From: Flaccisagitta enflata
Taxonomy: Eukaryota; Chaetognatha; Sagittoidea; Aphragmophora
DNA length: 64,000 nucleotides
Assembly: GCA_965153355.1 (NCBI GenBank)
Contig: OZ231126.1
Coordinates: 35,030,001 to 35,094,000 of the forward strand
Reading direction: 5' to 3'
The translations under genes and the position numbers were made by a program. Position 1 is the stretch's first letter; each line of letters starts with the position of its first letter. Below the pieces are notes generated by a model. That model was not told the DNA's origin, did no database searches, and saw only the letters and a list, made by a program, of their open reading frames with translations. Positions 54,233-64,000 of this stretch are shown one piece after another.

Positions 54233-54937
54233 TTTTCTAATCAATATTGCTAGTGTCAGTACTTCCATCAGTACATTAGTAATCTTTGATTGTAAATTTT
54301 GTAAGGTATTTTGTGTATACTAACTGGTATAGGCCTGTCCAACCCTATACTAATGAGGTATGCAGTCAAGCTGATAGTATTGTCAGTTAAGCTTTTTTGT
54401 TTGTCAGTAATAAAGGATAGTTGTGAGCAATCCAGAGTAAACACCATTGAAAGCTTGCAAGGCTTTCATTCTTTGTGTATTGGAGAATTCTGGCCTCCTT
54501 TTTTAAGGGCAATGTTGTTTCAACTTTTATAGATGTTAACCTTTTTTTTATAAATGGAATTAATGATACTCCATTACTTTTACACATTTTTTCGATGGAG
54601 ATATACTTTCTTTTAAACTTTCTTTTTTCTTGTTAATTTTCAAATATATTTTTGTTTTACTTTATTATCTCTGCCTACGCTCATTACTAAACATGTAGAT
54701 TATTCTTTCCTGCCGAGTAGCAAAAATTCTTCCTTATAGTCTGCCAACAAGTCATACTTCCCTAACTTACTAAAATACACCAAGAAAAAAACCAAAACAC
54801 CAAGAAAAAAAAACAAATATTTTATTACTTGATTTGTCAGGTATGAGACGACGCATTCATATCATATTTAATTGCCAAGCCAATTGCTAATGGTATTGCT
54901 GACCGCAAAAAGGCACTTTGAGACACTTTGAGAGAAA
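54233..54937. other. No recognised feature
   Basis: AT-rich; overlapping short ORFs on both strands show no domain. Confidence 0.3.
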
Positions 54938-55277
54938 CACCTATAAGATGACTTAAATTGATTTTAAATGACGCAAAACGACCTGAAATGACTTAAAATG
55001 GCTTAAAAGGACTCAAAATGACTTAAACGACTAAATTGACCTGATTGACTTAAGTGACTTAATATAACTCAATATGACTTAAAACGACTAATAATGACTT
55101 AGAATGTCTCAGAATGATTTATAATGACTTACAATGACTTACAATGGCATTTGGGAATGAGCTGTACACTCAAAAAGCTTGAAAACGCTGAAAAAGTAAA
55201 AAGGGGACCGACCAACCAACCGACCAACTGACAGACCGACAAAGCGGGGTGTAGGGTCGCGTAGCACGCAACTTAAA
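54938..55277 (-). mobile_element. Type C/A hybrid element, minus strand
   Basis: Left part 'aacacctataagatgact' plus (aatgacttaa)n is type C. Right part ('gcatttgggaatgagctgta', 'aaaaagtaaaaaggggaccg') and the hairpin gtcgcgtagcacgcaac are type A. Confidence 0.75.
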
Positions 55278-55555
55278 ACTGACTCAATATAAGTTTTCTC
55301 ATTAGATCCCCATGACGTTGTCCCAGGGTCTTGAGACCACAATTTTTGAATTCCTCGTGAAAAATTGTGCGGAATACTGCAAAACTGTGCCTTTTTGGCA
55401 AAACCGAAATTTAAAATCGCACTCGTTTTCATCAGTACTACCCTTGATTATTTTGCCGCCATTTTTTTCCGTCAGTGGTAACTAGATGGAATCTGTTTCT
55501 CTCTTTGAAACTTCCGCGTAGTCTTTGATGTTGCATTACAGGGTAGATTCCGACA
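55278..55555. other. No recognised feature
   Basis: Unique-looking sequence between two repeats. ORFs here extend into the neighbouring repeats. Confidence 0.3.
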
Positions 55556-55588
55556 AAGAATAATAGAAGAAGAATAATAGAAGAAGAA

Positions 55589-55619
<31 letters not shown>

Positions 55620-55796
55620 AAGAAGAAGAAGAAGAAGAAGAAGAAGAAGAAGAAGAAGAAGAAGAAGAAGAAGAAGAAGAAGAAGATAACAATGAAAGAG
55701 AAGAAGAAGAAGAAGAAGATAACAATGAAAGAGAAGAAGAAGAAGAAGAAGAAGATAACGATGAAAGAGAAGAAGAAGAAGAAGAAGATAACGATG
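55556..55796. repeat. (GAA)n tract, left part
   Basis: About 240 bp of GAA units with interspersed 'gataacaatgaaagag' units. Interrupted at 55797 by a type E element and resumed at 56486. The poly-Ser and poly-Phe ORFs are artefacts. Confidence 0.95.
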
Positions 55797-56485
55797 AACA
55801 GGTCGCCCAAGGGCAATATGTGGTCAGCGATACCCGTTGCCCTGCTTTAAGTGATTGTGAATTGGAGTGAGGGGAAGCAGGGCAGCGGCCCCAAAGGGGA
55901 CGAAGTCCTGTAGAACACAGGGGGACTTTCGTTCGTCCTGCCTGAAGAAGTGGATGAGTTGCTATAGAGGGCTTACTAAAGGCCTTCAAGTGCCTAAACT
56001 GAGGTCTAAGACGTCTGATGTAACGCCTCAGAATGCCATCGGAAGCTTGAGAGGGCTGACTTGATGCTTGAGAGAGCTGGATTAAGGCTTGAAAGGTCAG
56101 ATGACTGATTTGAAGCCTGAGAGCAATAAATTGAGGCTTAGATAGTTGATTTAAGGCCTGTGAGGCTTGATTTGAGGCCTGAGAGGCCTAATTTGAGGCC
56201 TGGGAAGCCTGAGAGGCCTGAGAGGCCAGGTTTGAGGCCTGAAAATTTGGAGTTGAGGCCTGAGAAGCCTAATTTGAGGCCTGAGAGGTTGGATCTGAGG
56301 CCTGAGAGGCCGGATTTGAGGCCTGAGGCTGGATTTGAGGCCTGAGAGGCCAGATTTGAGGCCTGAGAGGCCAGATTTGAGGCCTGAGGGGGGGACTAAC
56401 GAACGGACGAACGAACGAACGAACGGACGAACGAAAGTCCCCCTGTGTTCTACAGGACTTTGTCCCCTTCGGGGCCGCTGCCCAA
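55797..56485 (-). mobile_element. Type E element inside the GAA tract
   Basis: Left end aacaggtcgcccaagggcaa, stem ccctgct...agcaggg, ggccccaaagggg hairpin, core of about 16 units of 21 bp (56040-56390), (GAAC)n tract, and the inverse hairpin ending gcccaaaaag. Confidence 0.88.
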
Positions 56486-56592
56486 AAAGAAGAAGAAGAA
56501 GAAGAAGATAACGATGATAGAGAAGAAGAAGAAGAAAAAGATTGTGATGAAAGAGAAGAAGAAGATGACAATGAAGAAGAAGTAGAAGGTGA
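56486..56592. repeat. (GAA)n tract, right part
   Basis: Continues the GAA/'gataacgatgatagag' pattern seen left of the type E insertion. Confidence 0.93.
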
Positions 56593-57227
56593 CTGAAAAA
56601 AAAGAAGAAGATGCTGATAAAAAAGTAGATGATAAAATCATGGTCTTGAAAGTCTGTGGAAACGAATTCAACTTCTTATGCTTCAACTACTCGTTACTCC
56701 ATGCACGCCTGACAGACAAATAGAGGAAAAGATAGACAAAAGATAGACAAGCAGATAGACAAAAAAGAATCAACGGAATCCATTTTAAGAATGACAGTAA
56801 GAGCGGCTGACTAAACTTAAACATGGAATTTACTTTGTGCATCTACTGACTTTTTGACTGATAGCATCCTACTTAACGGGTTTGCGACGCTATGCGACAG
56901 CAAGGAGTGGGCTGGGCTTTTGGAATTATGTGAAGATATATCATGGGTACATGTATGCCCATTTTAAGCAATTTTCTAATAGTCGAAGGTGGCCTTATAG
57001 TTCTTTTAATATTTCATTTAATTTTTATAATGTTTTTTTCCACATCAAATAAAACCCAAATTTTGCTCAATGAATCATCGGATATTTCTAATATCATTTC
57101 TGATGACAGATTTTTAAAAATTTCAAAACTAATGACATGGCTCTTGTGTGAGTATTGTGATTTTTTCCAGGTAAAAAGTCTGTTTTGATTAAAATGCTCC
57201 TTATACTTTGGTTTACTGTTGTACTGA
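56593..57227. other. No recognised feature
   Basis: Short 'agatagacaaa' repeats near 56735-56765. Overlapping ORFs on both strands at 56943-57244 show no domain. Confidence 0.3.
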
Positions 57228-57437
57228 TTTTTAGTCGCGTGCACGCGACTCTACAACCCGCTTTGGCGTCGGTCGGTCGGTCGGTCGGTCGGTCGGTCGG
57301 TCGGTCCGTCACACTTTACTTTTTTTTGTGATTTTATTTCTTTGACCTCACTGCTCTTGCCCAAATGGTCTGGTGACCTCAAAAATGGCCCCTGCCCACC
57401 CGCACGCGACTTCGGTAGCCGTGTATCCGGCCTTGTT
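57228..57437 (+). mobile_element. Type A element, full length
   Basis: Starts tttttagt with GTCGCGTGCACGCGAC, seven or more GTCG units, 'tgacctcactgctcttgccc', subterminal GCACGCGAC and gtatccggccttgtt. A good reference copy for the type. Confidence 0.95.
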
Positions 57438-57527
57438 TTATGACTAAAACATATCGTCCTATTTCAAATAAAGCTTTTTCTTGAGAGTCTGACTATGTTT
57501 TCAAATTTTTTTTTTAATATTGTTCAC

Positions 57528-57686
57528 TTTTTAGTTGCGGACACGCAACTCTATAAGAGGCTTTGTCCGTCCGTCCGTCGGTCGGTCGGTCGGTCCGTCG
57601 GTCCGTCGGTGAGCATGAGTGTGAAAACGCGCATTTCTGCTCCTGCCCACCCGTCCGCAACTGGTGGCCGTGTATCCGGCCTTGTT
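57528..57686 (+). mobile_element. Type B element, full length
   Basis: Starts tttttagt with GTTGCGgacaCGCAAC; (GTCC/GTCG)n; 'gtgtgaaaacgcgcatttct'; subterminal GTCCGCAAC; gtatccggccttgtt. Reference copy for the type. Confidence 0.95.
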
Positions 57687-58083
57687 AAAATTCATACTGA
57701 AAGATTAGTGTGTCTCAACGACGGCTAACGTTGGATGGCGCCCAGAAAGTTTCTTCAGAGAATACTTACTCAATAAACCATAGAGAACAGTATAGTAACT
57801 TTGCCACTTATTTTTTCCGGCGAAATGATTCACCAATAGTGAAGAGTGGAATGGTTGTAGTTAAGTTGTAATTATCACTGATAGTTTAATAATCTGCTTT
57901 TGACCAAACTGATTAAGACACAATGAAAATTATTGTGACACTTCAGTTTCACCAAGAGCAAAAAAATCACCATGTTTTCTACCAAAAACAAATAATTCAC
58001 CTGATAATATATGTCACTTTGGGTAGTTAACAGAGAAGATTGATGCAAAATATCATCCGAAAAAAAATAGTGATTTTTCTTTT
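57687..58083. other. No recognised feature
   Basis: No ORF or repeat of note. Confidence 0.3.
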
Positions 58084-59317
58084 AACAAGGCCAACACCTA
58101 TAAGTCGCGTGCAGGACAAAAATGACTGAACTGACCTAACTCCTTATTTTATCTTTTTATCGAAAATCAGACTTAAACCAGACCCAAACCAGAACCAAAC
58201 CAGACTCAAACCAGACTCAAACCAGACTCAAACCAGGCTCAAACCAGGCTCAAACCAGACTCAAACCAGAATAAAACCAGACCTAAACCAGACCAAAACC
58301 AGACCAAAACCAGACCTAAACCAGACCTAAATCAGACATAAACCAGATCTAAACCAGACCTAGACTGGACATAAATCAGACATGAACCAGACTTAAACCG
58401 GACTTAAACCAGACTTAAACCAGACTCAAACCAGACTCAAACCAGACTCAAACCAGACTTAAACCAGACTTAAACCAGACTTAAACCAGACATAAACCAG
58501 GCTTAAACCAGACTTAAACCAGACTTAAACCAGACTTAAACTAGACTTAAACCAGCAGACTTAAACCAGCAGACTTAAACCAGCAGACTTAAACCAGCAG
58601 ACTTAAACCAGCAGACTTAAACCAGCTGACTTAAACCAGCCAACTTAAACCAGCCAACTTAAACCAGCCAACTTAAACCAGCCAACTTAAACCAGCGGAC
58701 TTAAACCAGCAGACTTAAACCAGCAGACTTGAAATGACATATATGACAAAAACATACCAAAAACATAAATGACCATAACATACCAAAAAACATAAATGAC
58801 TAAAAAAGAATGACCAAAAATGACCAATAATGACCAATAATGACCAAAAATGACCAAAAATGATCAAAAATGATCAAAAATGACCAAAAATGACCAAAAT
58901 GACCAAAATGACCAAAATGACCAAAATGACCAAAATGACCAAAAATGACCAAAAATGACCAAAAATGACCAAAAATGACCAAAAATGACCAAAATGACCA
59001 AAAATGACCAAAATGACCAAAAATGACCAAAAATGACCAAAAATGACCAAAAATGACCAAAAATGACCAAAAATGACCAAAATGACCAAAATGACCAAAA
59101 TGACCAAAAATGACCAAAAATGATAAAAAATGACCAAAAACAACCAATAATTCTCAAAAATACCAAGAAAATGATTCAAAATAACTCCAGACGACCCAAA
59201 ATGACAAAAAACGACACAAAAAAGCAAAGTGTTACGGACGGACGAACGGGCGGACGGACGGACCGACGGACGGACCGACGGAGCGGGTTGTAGAGTCGCG
59301 TGCACGCGACTAAAAAT
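58084..59317 (-). mobile_element. Type C element, full length, 1.2 kb, minus strand
   Basis: Left end aacaaggccaacacctataa then gtcgcgtgcagg. Core blocks: (aaaccagacttn)n at about 58165-58550, (ttaaaccagcagac)n to about 58735, (aaaatgacc)n at 58795-59145. A (GACG/GACC)n tract and the palindrome GTCGCGTGCACGCGAC plus taaaaa follow. The Phe/Gly/His repeat ORFs translate the aaaatgacc block. Confidence 0.93.
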
Positions 59318-60410
59318 GATTAATTTTATAAATTTCACAAATAAATATTTAAAAATTCATAAACAGATATCAAAAATTGTCTTATAATAAAGAAAGTTGA
59401 CATGCAGGTGGTTTAGTTCTTTATTTAACTACCATAAAAATTTCATGACTTTTCCTCACCAGGAAGTGCCCCATTTAAAACTCTAAACAAAAAACATCCT
59501 TTTTTTCATATTTATATTGAATCTGACATAGGTGCACCCTAGATAACAAATTTGCATAGAAATTGAAAAATTGGAAAAACCAAAAACATCAGATGCTAGT
59601 AAATTACATGATCTCAGGTCTGATGTTTTTAAAAATGCAAAATATTCATCTATGCTCAAGATTTGTTATTTAGGGGATGAAAAATGTTTTTTTCAAAAAC
59701 TTCAAATTTTGCAATTTGGAATAAAAAAACTCACAAAATTGATACTTTAAATCCACTGATTGTTACAAAATTTGAAATGCTTAAGGTTAAATGCTTCCTT
59801 TGACTACCATTCAAATTTCATGACTTTACTCCAATGGGATTTACCCCAAATGAATTTTTCAAAATAAAATATCTTATTTTTTGAAATTCAATTGTCAACT
59901 GACATTCTTTAAAAGGTACCTGACAAAGACATCCAAAATGCTAAAAATCATATGGCAAAAAAGTTTTATACTAGTGTCAGATAGATATGAACAGCCTCTC
60001 AAAAAAAATTTGACCATATTATACAAACTGTGTCGGAAATAATGCAGTACAGATACCTCTTTAAAATAATTCTTACTCTTTTCTAAGATTTTGCTCGAAA
60101 ATTTTGCCAATTTAAGATCATTTTACTGTACAAAGCACGCAATTTGAACACTGATTCTGTAAAATAGTATGAATGGGCTCACATAGCACACGTCAAAACA
60201 GATTTTTAGTCAAAAATGGATAATTCTATGGAAAAAATGGTGCAAAAAAGTGATGGAACAAAAGTGTCAAGATATGGTTCATGATGTCTTAATAATCTGA
60301 TTTTGACTAATCTGATTTTGACAAATATGATGGAATCAAATCAAATCTGAGATTCACGCCGGGGAAACGAGACGCTCTTTACAATCTGTCGGCAGATGAG
60401 AATGCATATG
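59318..60410. other. AT-rich spacer with diverged repeats
   Basis: 'aaatttcatgacttt...' occurs at about 59440 and 59815 in similar contexts, and 'aaaaacatcagatg' near 59582 has an inverted partner near 59622. Possibly remnants of an old fold-back. No gene. Confidence 0.35.
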
Positions 60411-60411
60411 A

Positions 60412-60492
<81 letters not shown>
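60411..60492. repeat. (TTTC)n/(TC)n microsatellite
   Basis: About 45 bp TTTC units followed by TC units, the same order as at 14031-14146. Confidence 0.95.
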
Positions 60493-60493
<1 letters not shown>

Positions 60494-61839
60494 TTTTCTT
60501 TTTGTTCACTTTTTTTTTCTCCGTCTGCCAATAGCTGCCGACACGCCCTTTTTGTGCCGAGTAGTGGCGCTACCCGCTACTCCGTAATCTACACTGCTGT
60601 TACTAAAGGGTGCGTGGACATTTGTTTTTAATACTGAAGCCTTGTCTGTTGCGCACCACCGTACATCAGGGTAAACAGCGCTTTTTTTTTTCAAGACAAA
60701 AGTCTCCAGCTGATTTGTATGTTGAAGTGAATAGGTCAAAGAGCAATCAGGCAAGAAACTGGCTAGAATTGAGTTGTTTGAGAGATAAACAGAGGGGGGC
60801 TAACTGAATGGAGGGAGGGATGAAAAATATGATAAAATAGTGGCGAACCAAGGTTTTTGGGCTTTTGCTCTTAATCTGCGGGGTAGATTTGTTTCTTTCT
60901 TGGATTACACTTAGCTACTATTATAACAATGAGTTAGGAAAAGTTGTGTCAAATATTACCTATTTTCACATAGTTGAATTGAGCTATGTTATAGTAGTGT
61001 TTTGGGTCAAAATTAGTCGAAATTGTCATTTTTGGTATTTTTCAAGCTACTATGTGGAAAAAATATTGACATTTGGGTCTCAATGCTGGTTTTAACTTGC
61101 AAAGTACTTCTCCCTCAACATTACTTCCAAATATGAAGGTCCCATGAAGATTTTTAGTCAAGAAAACAGGCTTCTGAAAATCAGTGAAAATAGAAATGAT
61201 ATCAGCCACTATTGCCGTCCTTACACCCTAAATGATAGAGTATTTTGAATTCAGAGCATGGTTTTAAACTTTAAGTGATTACGCAAAAAAAGAAATGAAT
61301 TGAGGGGGGCCCCGCGCCCCTAGCTAAGCTTAGGGCCCCGAGCCTCATTGATCTGTCTCAGAATAAACTTTTAATGTGAGGGGCGTCAGAGGCTTTAATA
61401 GCAGAGCAATGATGATGTGGGACAAAGGAATAAAAACACAACAATGGATCTCGTCATGCAAAAACCAGCAACATGACAATTAGACATTGCAGGACGCAGT
61501 AGAATATGACTTAGATTTTTCCACTTGGGCATAAGTCATTGTGTTTCAGGTGTCTCACCAAGACTCAATTTCAAATAAAAGCACCCTCAGACAAGGAAAA
61601 CATCTTCCATGTTTTTTCTTGCTCTTCCTCCTCCTTATACATTTCAATGCAAACATGGGGTGTGGCACGGAAGTAGATGTTATGATCTGATGCTGTTTTT
61701 CTTTGAATATGTTCTTGCGCACTGTTTAATCATATGCCTGAGTTGCAAAGCCCAAATCATGTTCTGTCCTCTCATCTCATCTCAAATTTGCAGGTCAGGT
61801 ATGGCAAGGATCAGTGTTTTAGAAATATCATCCCTGATA
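60493..61839. other. No recognised feature
   Basis: Several 65-99-aa ORFs, none with a recognisable domain. A G/C-rich patch 'ggggggccccgcgcccctag' lies near 61303. Confidence 0.3.
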
Positions 61840-62400
61840 CAGGGTGATTTTTTTCAAGTGGGGGAGAGTATTAAGGCATCAAATTTTAGTTATGCCATTT
61901 CAGGATGAACCAAAATTAGTTTATAGTTGCAAACTACTTGACATTTATTTTTCAAGAAAGAAAAAATATTTTTGGCAAATTTTGTTAATATTTTTATCAA
62001 ACCCAAAATTTCAGGAAAATCAATGTTTTTTTATGAAATTGCTTATATGGATGAAGCTGAAATTACAAAATTTTAGTAAAAAACTGTTTTGAATAAAAAC
62101 CAGAATTAAAATATCCAAATTAGTGATAAAAGTAAACTGACATTCAACTTTTTGACCAAAATAAGTTTTTTTTTTGCATAATTCAAAAATTCACTATTGT
62201 GAAAAAATGATATGAACTTAATGGATTGAAAATGGTCAACTATGCTAAATTGAATTCAAAACTGGTCAAAAATATTTTTTCCTTCTTGAATATCAAATGT
62301 CAAATAGTTTGCAAGTATAAACTAACTTTGGTTTATCTTCAAATTGCATAATAAAATTTGATGTCTTAATACTTTCCCCCACTTGAAAAAAATCACCCTG
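61840..62400. mobile_element. 561-bp fold-back MITE, TA target
   Basis: Ends CAGGGTGATTTTTTTCAAGT and its inverse, TA on both sides (61838-61839, 62401-62402). Arms of about 180 bp include 'tatagttgcaaactacttga' and its inverse. No transposase. Confidence 0.88.
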
Positions 62401-63059
62401 TACATATGTGGTACATGACGGTGGGTTTGTTGACTTAGTTTTGAAAGATAGCTTACCTTGCAATTGATCCATGTGAGGCAACATCTTTGAAAAGACTGAT
62501 GTGAGCTTCTTCCTCTGAAAGAAGTATTAAGATGCAGAAATGAATTATAACATGACTATTGAACGATTGAGTTCCATCTTAGGGAACAAAAAATGAACAA
62601 CTAGATTTTCTTAGGTCTGAGGGAAAGCGACAAGGACATTTTTGAGAAATCAGTATGTTTTTGCAACAATAAAATCATCACTAATAGGCGACATAAATGA
62701 CATCATGCTTATAAAAGAAAAGACAATGACGCAACAACAATGGAAAAAGCCATCCCACGATATAAAAACAAAAGGCAAATTACTCATTGCAGAATACATC
62801 TGATCCTTGAAACAATGCTTTACAGTTTATGAATTATGTCATCACAATTTTTCACAGAAACAGAAATAGAAATTTTTAATTTCTGAGGAAACCAAAAGTG
62901 CTAGTTATCTTTTTGTGTTTTGTGCTTAAACACCTTTATGATGTCTTCGACACAAAATATATTTGTTTATGGTCAATTAGGCAACTCTTAATGCTTTGAT
63001 ACAAGTTTGTTTTGATTGAGAATGTGAGTTTTTCTGAAATGATCATTAGCTATTACAGA
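62401..63059. other. No recognised feature
   Basis: AT-rich, no gene or repeat identified. Confidence 0.3.
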
Positions 63060-63255
63060 TGAATAGTCGCAAAAGCGTTAGATGGTCAGCGGTGCCCTGC
63101 CTAAGTAGGTTGTGGTTGAGGTTGAAGGGGGAGCAGGGCAGTGGCCTCGAAGGGGTCGATGACCTATGCTTCAGGACATATGGGGAATTTTTCCCTCCTC
63201 CTCCTTCTCTTCCTTCTCCTCCGTCCCCCTCCCCTCTGACTCAGAGGGGGGTAGG
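63060..63255 (-). mobile_element. Type F element, minus strand
   Basis: Starts aatagtcgcaaaagcgttag, gtcagcggtgccctgcc, a ccctgc...gcaggg stem and the 'gggtcgatgacctatgctt' block. It ends in a pyrimidine tract (cctcctccttctcttccttc) and 'ctctgactcagagggggg', the inverse of 949-1142. Confidence 0.75.
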
Positions 63256-64000
63256 AAGAAGATAACAAAATATTTTTTGAGGAAATTACACTTATGAAAG
63301 TTATAAAGAAGATATTTTATCTTTGCGACATAGTTCTTTACAAACTACTCCATGCTTGTTTCTTTCACAACACACTATGGATCCTGAGAACCACCAGGAC
63401 GTTTTTTTGATTGCTGTGAATTTCTCCTTTGTTTGGTATAGTCCTAACATGTAGGAATTAAGATCCAACCATTAAAAGATATTTCATTTAATCCTTTTTT
63501 GAAAAAATTTCAAAATTAACTGTTTCATATCTTATTTTGCATGAAAGATTTACTGGGCATGTAGAAAATATTTGAATTCCTGATGTAATTTCCCTTCATT
63601 TGGTCGCATTATATATTTTGATGAAAAAATAAAATTTCATTTTCTTAGCCACCATTATTAATTTTGAACAGTAGCTAAAAAAACTTGAATTCTCCTCAAA
63701 GATATAAAGTTTGACCTACCAAATGAAAGGAAAATACATCTGAAATTCAAACATGCTATCAAAAAATCTTTTTTACCTGGCCAATAAATTCTGTGCGCAA
63801 AATAATATGTAAAATCTCCAAAAGGGCTAGATGAAATATTTTTCAATGGCTGGATCTTGATACGTGCATGTGAGGACTCAACCAAACTGAAAAGAAACTT
63901 ACAGTAATCCAAAAATCATCATGGCGGTCCTCAGGATCCACAGTGGACAATTATAAGCAAACATCTTATTTTCAGCTTTCTCGTGCCAAATGATTTTCAT
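63256..64000. other. No recognised feature to the window edge
   Basis: AT-rich. An 84-aa minus ORF at 63658-63912 has no recognisable domain. Confidence 0.3.

Noticed and set aside
55438-55989. Poly-Ser protein
   Set aside because: Translation of (GAA)n on the minus strand, running into a type E element.

Overview
This window looks like repeat-rich nuclear DNA from an invertebrate animal. The coding material I can recognise belongs to retroelements: a Penelope-like element with a GIY-YIG endonuclease, and a gag-like ORF of suspected Bel/Pao type inside an LTR retrotransposon. Neither suggests bacterial or plant DNA. The species cannot be named from sequence alone. I found no convincing host protein gene, rRNA, tRNA or CRISPR array. 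Nearly all long ORFs outside the retroelements are translations of microsatellites or minisatellites.

Layout. 1-8.6 kb: fragments of a dispersed, hairpin-ended, non-autonomous element superfamily (called A-F here), several microsatellites, and a nearly perfect 80-bp satellite (6.24-7.10 kb) fused to a type C element. 9.1-11.6 kb: a decayed Penelope-like element on the minus strand. 12.8-15.8 kb: more type C elements, one of them a fold-back with two identical outer ends. 17-32.5 kb: a nest of transposons. A large TA-flanked fold-back element (19094-31712) carries a 602-bp MITE and an 8.45-kb LTR element (23125-31578, 5-bp duplication GGTAT). That LTR element carries two more MITEs, one splitting an ORF. 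A 711-bp hAT-like element (8-bp duplication) lies just outside. 33-37.6 kb: D, E, A and C elements and a 1.8-kb pogo/Tigger-like element. 38.9-51.2 kb: a complete, young 12.2-kb LTR retrotransposon (two 549-bp LTRs with about 3 differences, TSD GTCCG) inserted into a type B element. It has one long intact gag-like ORF and no recognisable pol. 51.4-64 kb: further A-F copies, satellites, GAA tracts and one more MITE.

How it fits together. Two unrelated large LTR elements both lack recognisable pol, so they would need enzymes from elsewhere. The A-F elements share one plan: a palindromic end, then a tetranucleotide (GTCC/GTCG-like) microsatellite, then a variable tandem-repeat core, then an end reading ...CCTTGTT or ...CCTGTT/ACTTGTT. 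This resembles Helentron-associated (HINE, DINE-1, mini-me, pearl) elements. In types A and B the 5' palindrome and the 3' subterminal segment appear to change together. Empty-site logic gives a relative order of insertion for many elements. Type letters A-F are my own labels.
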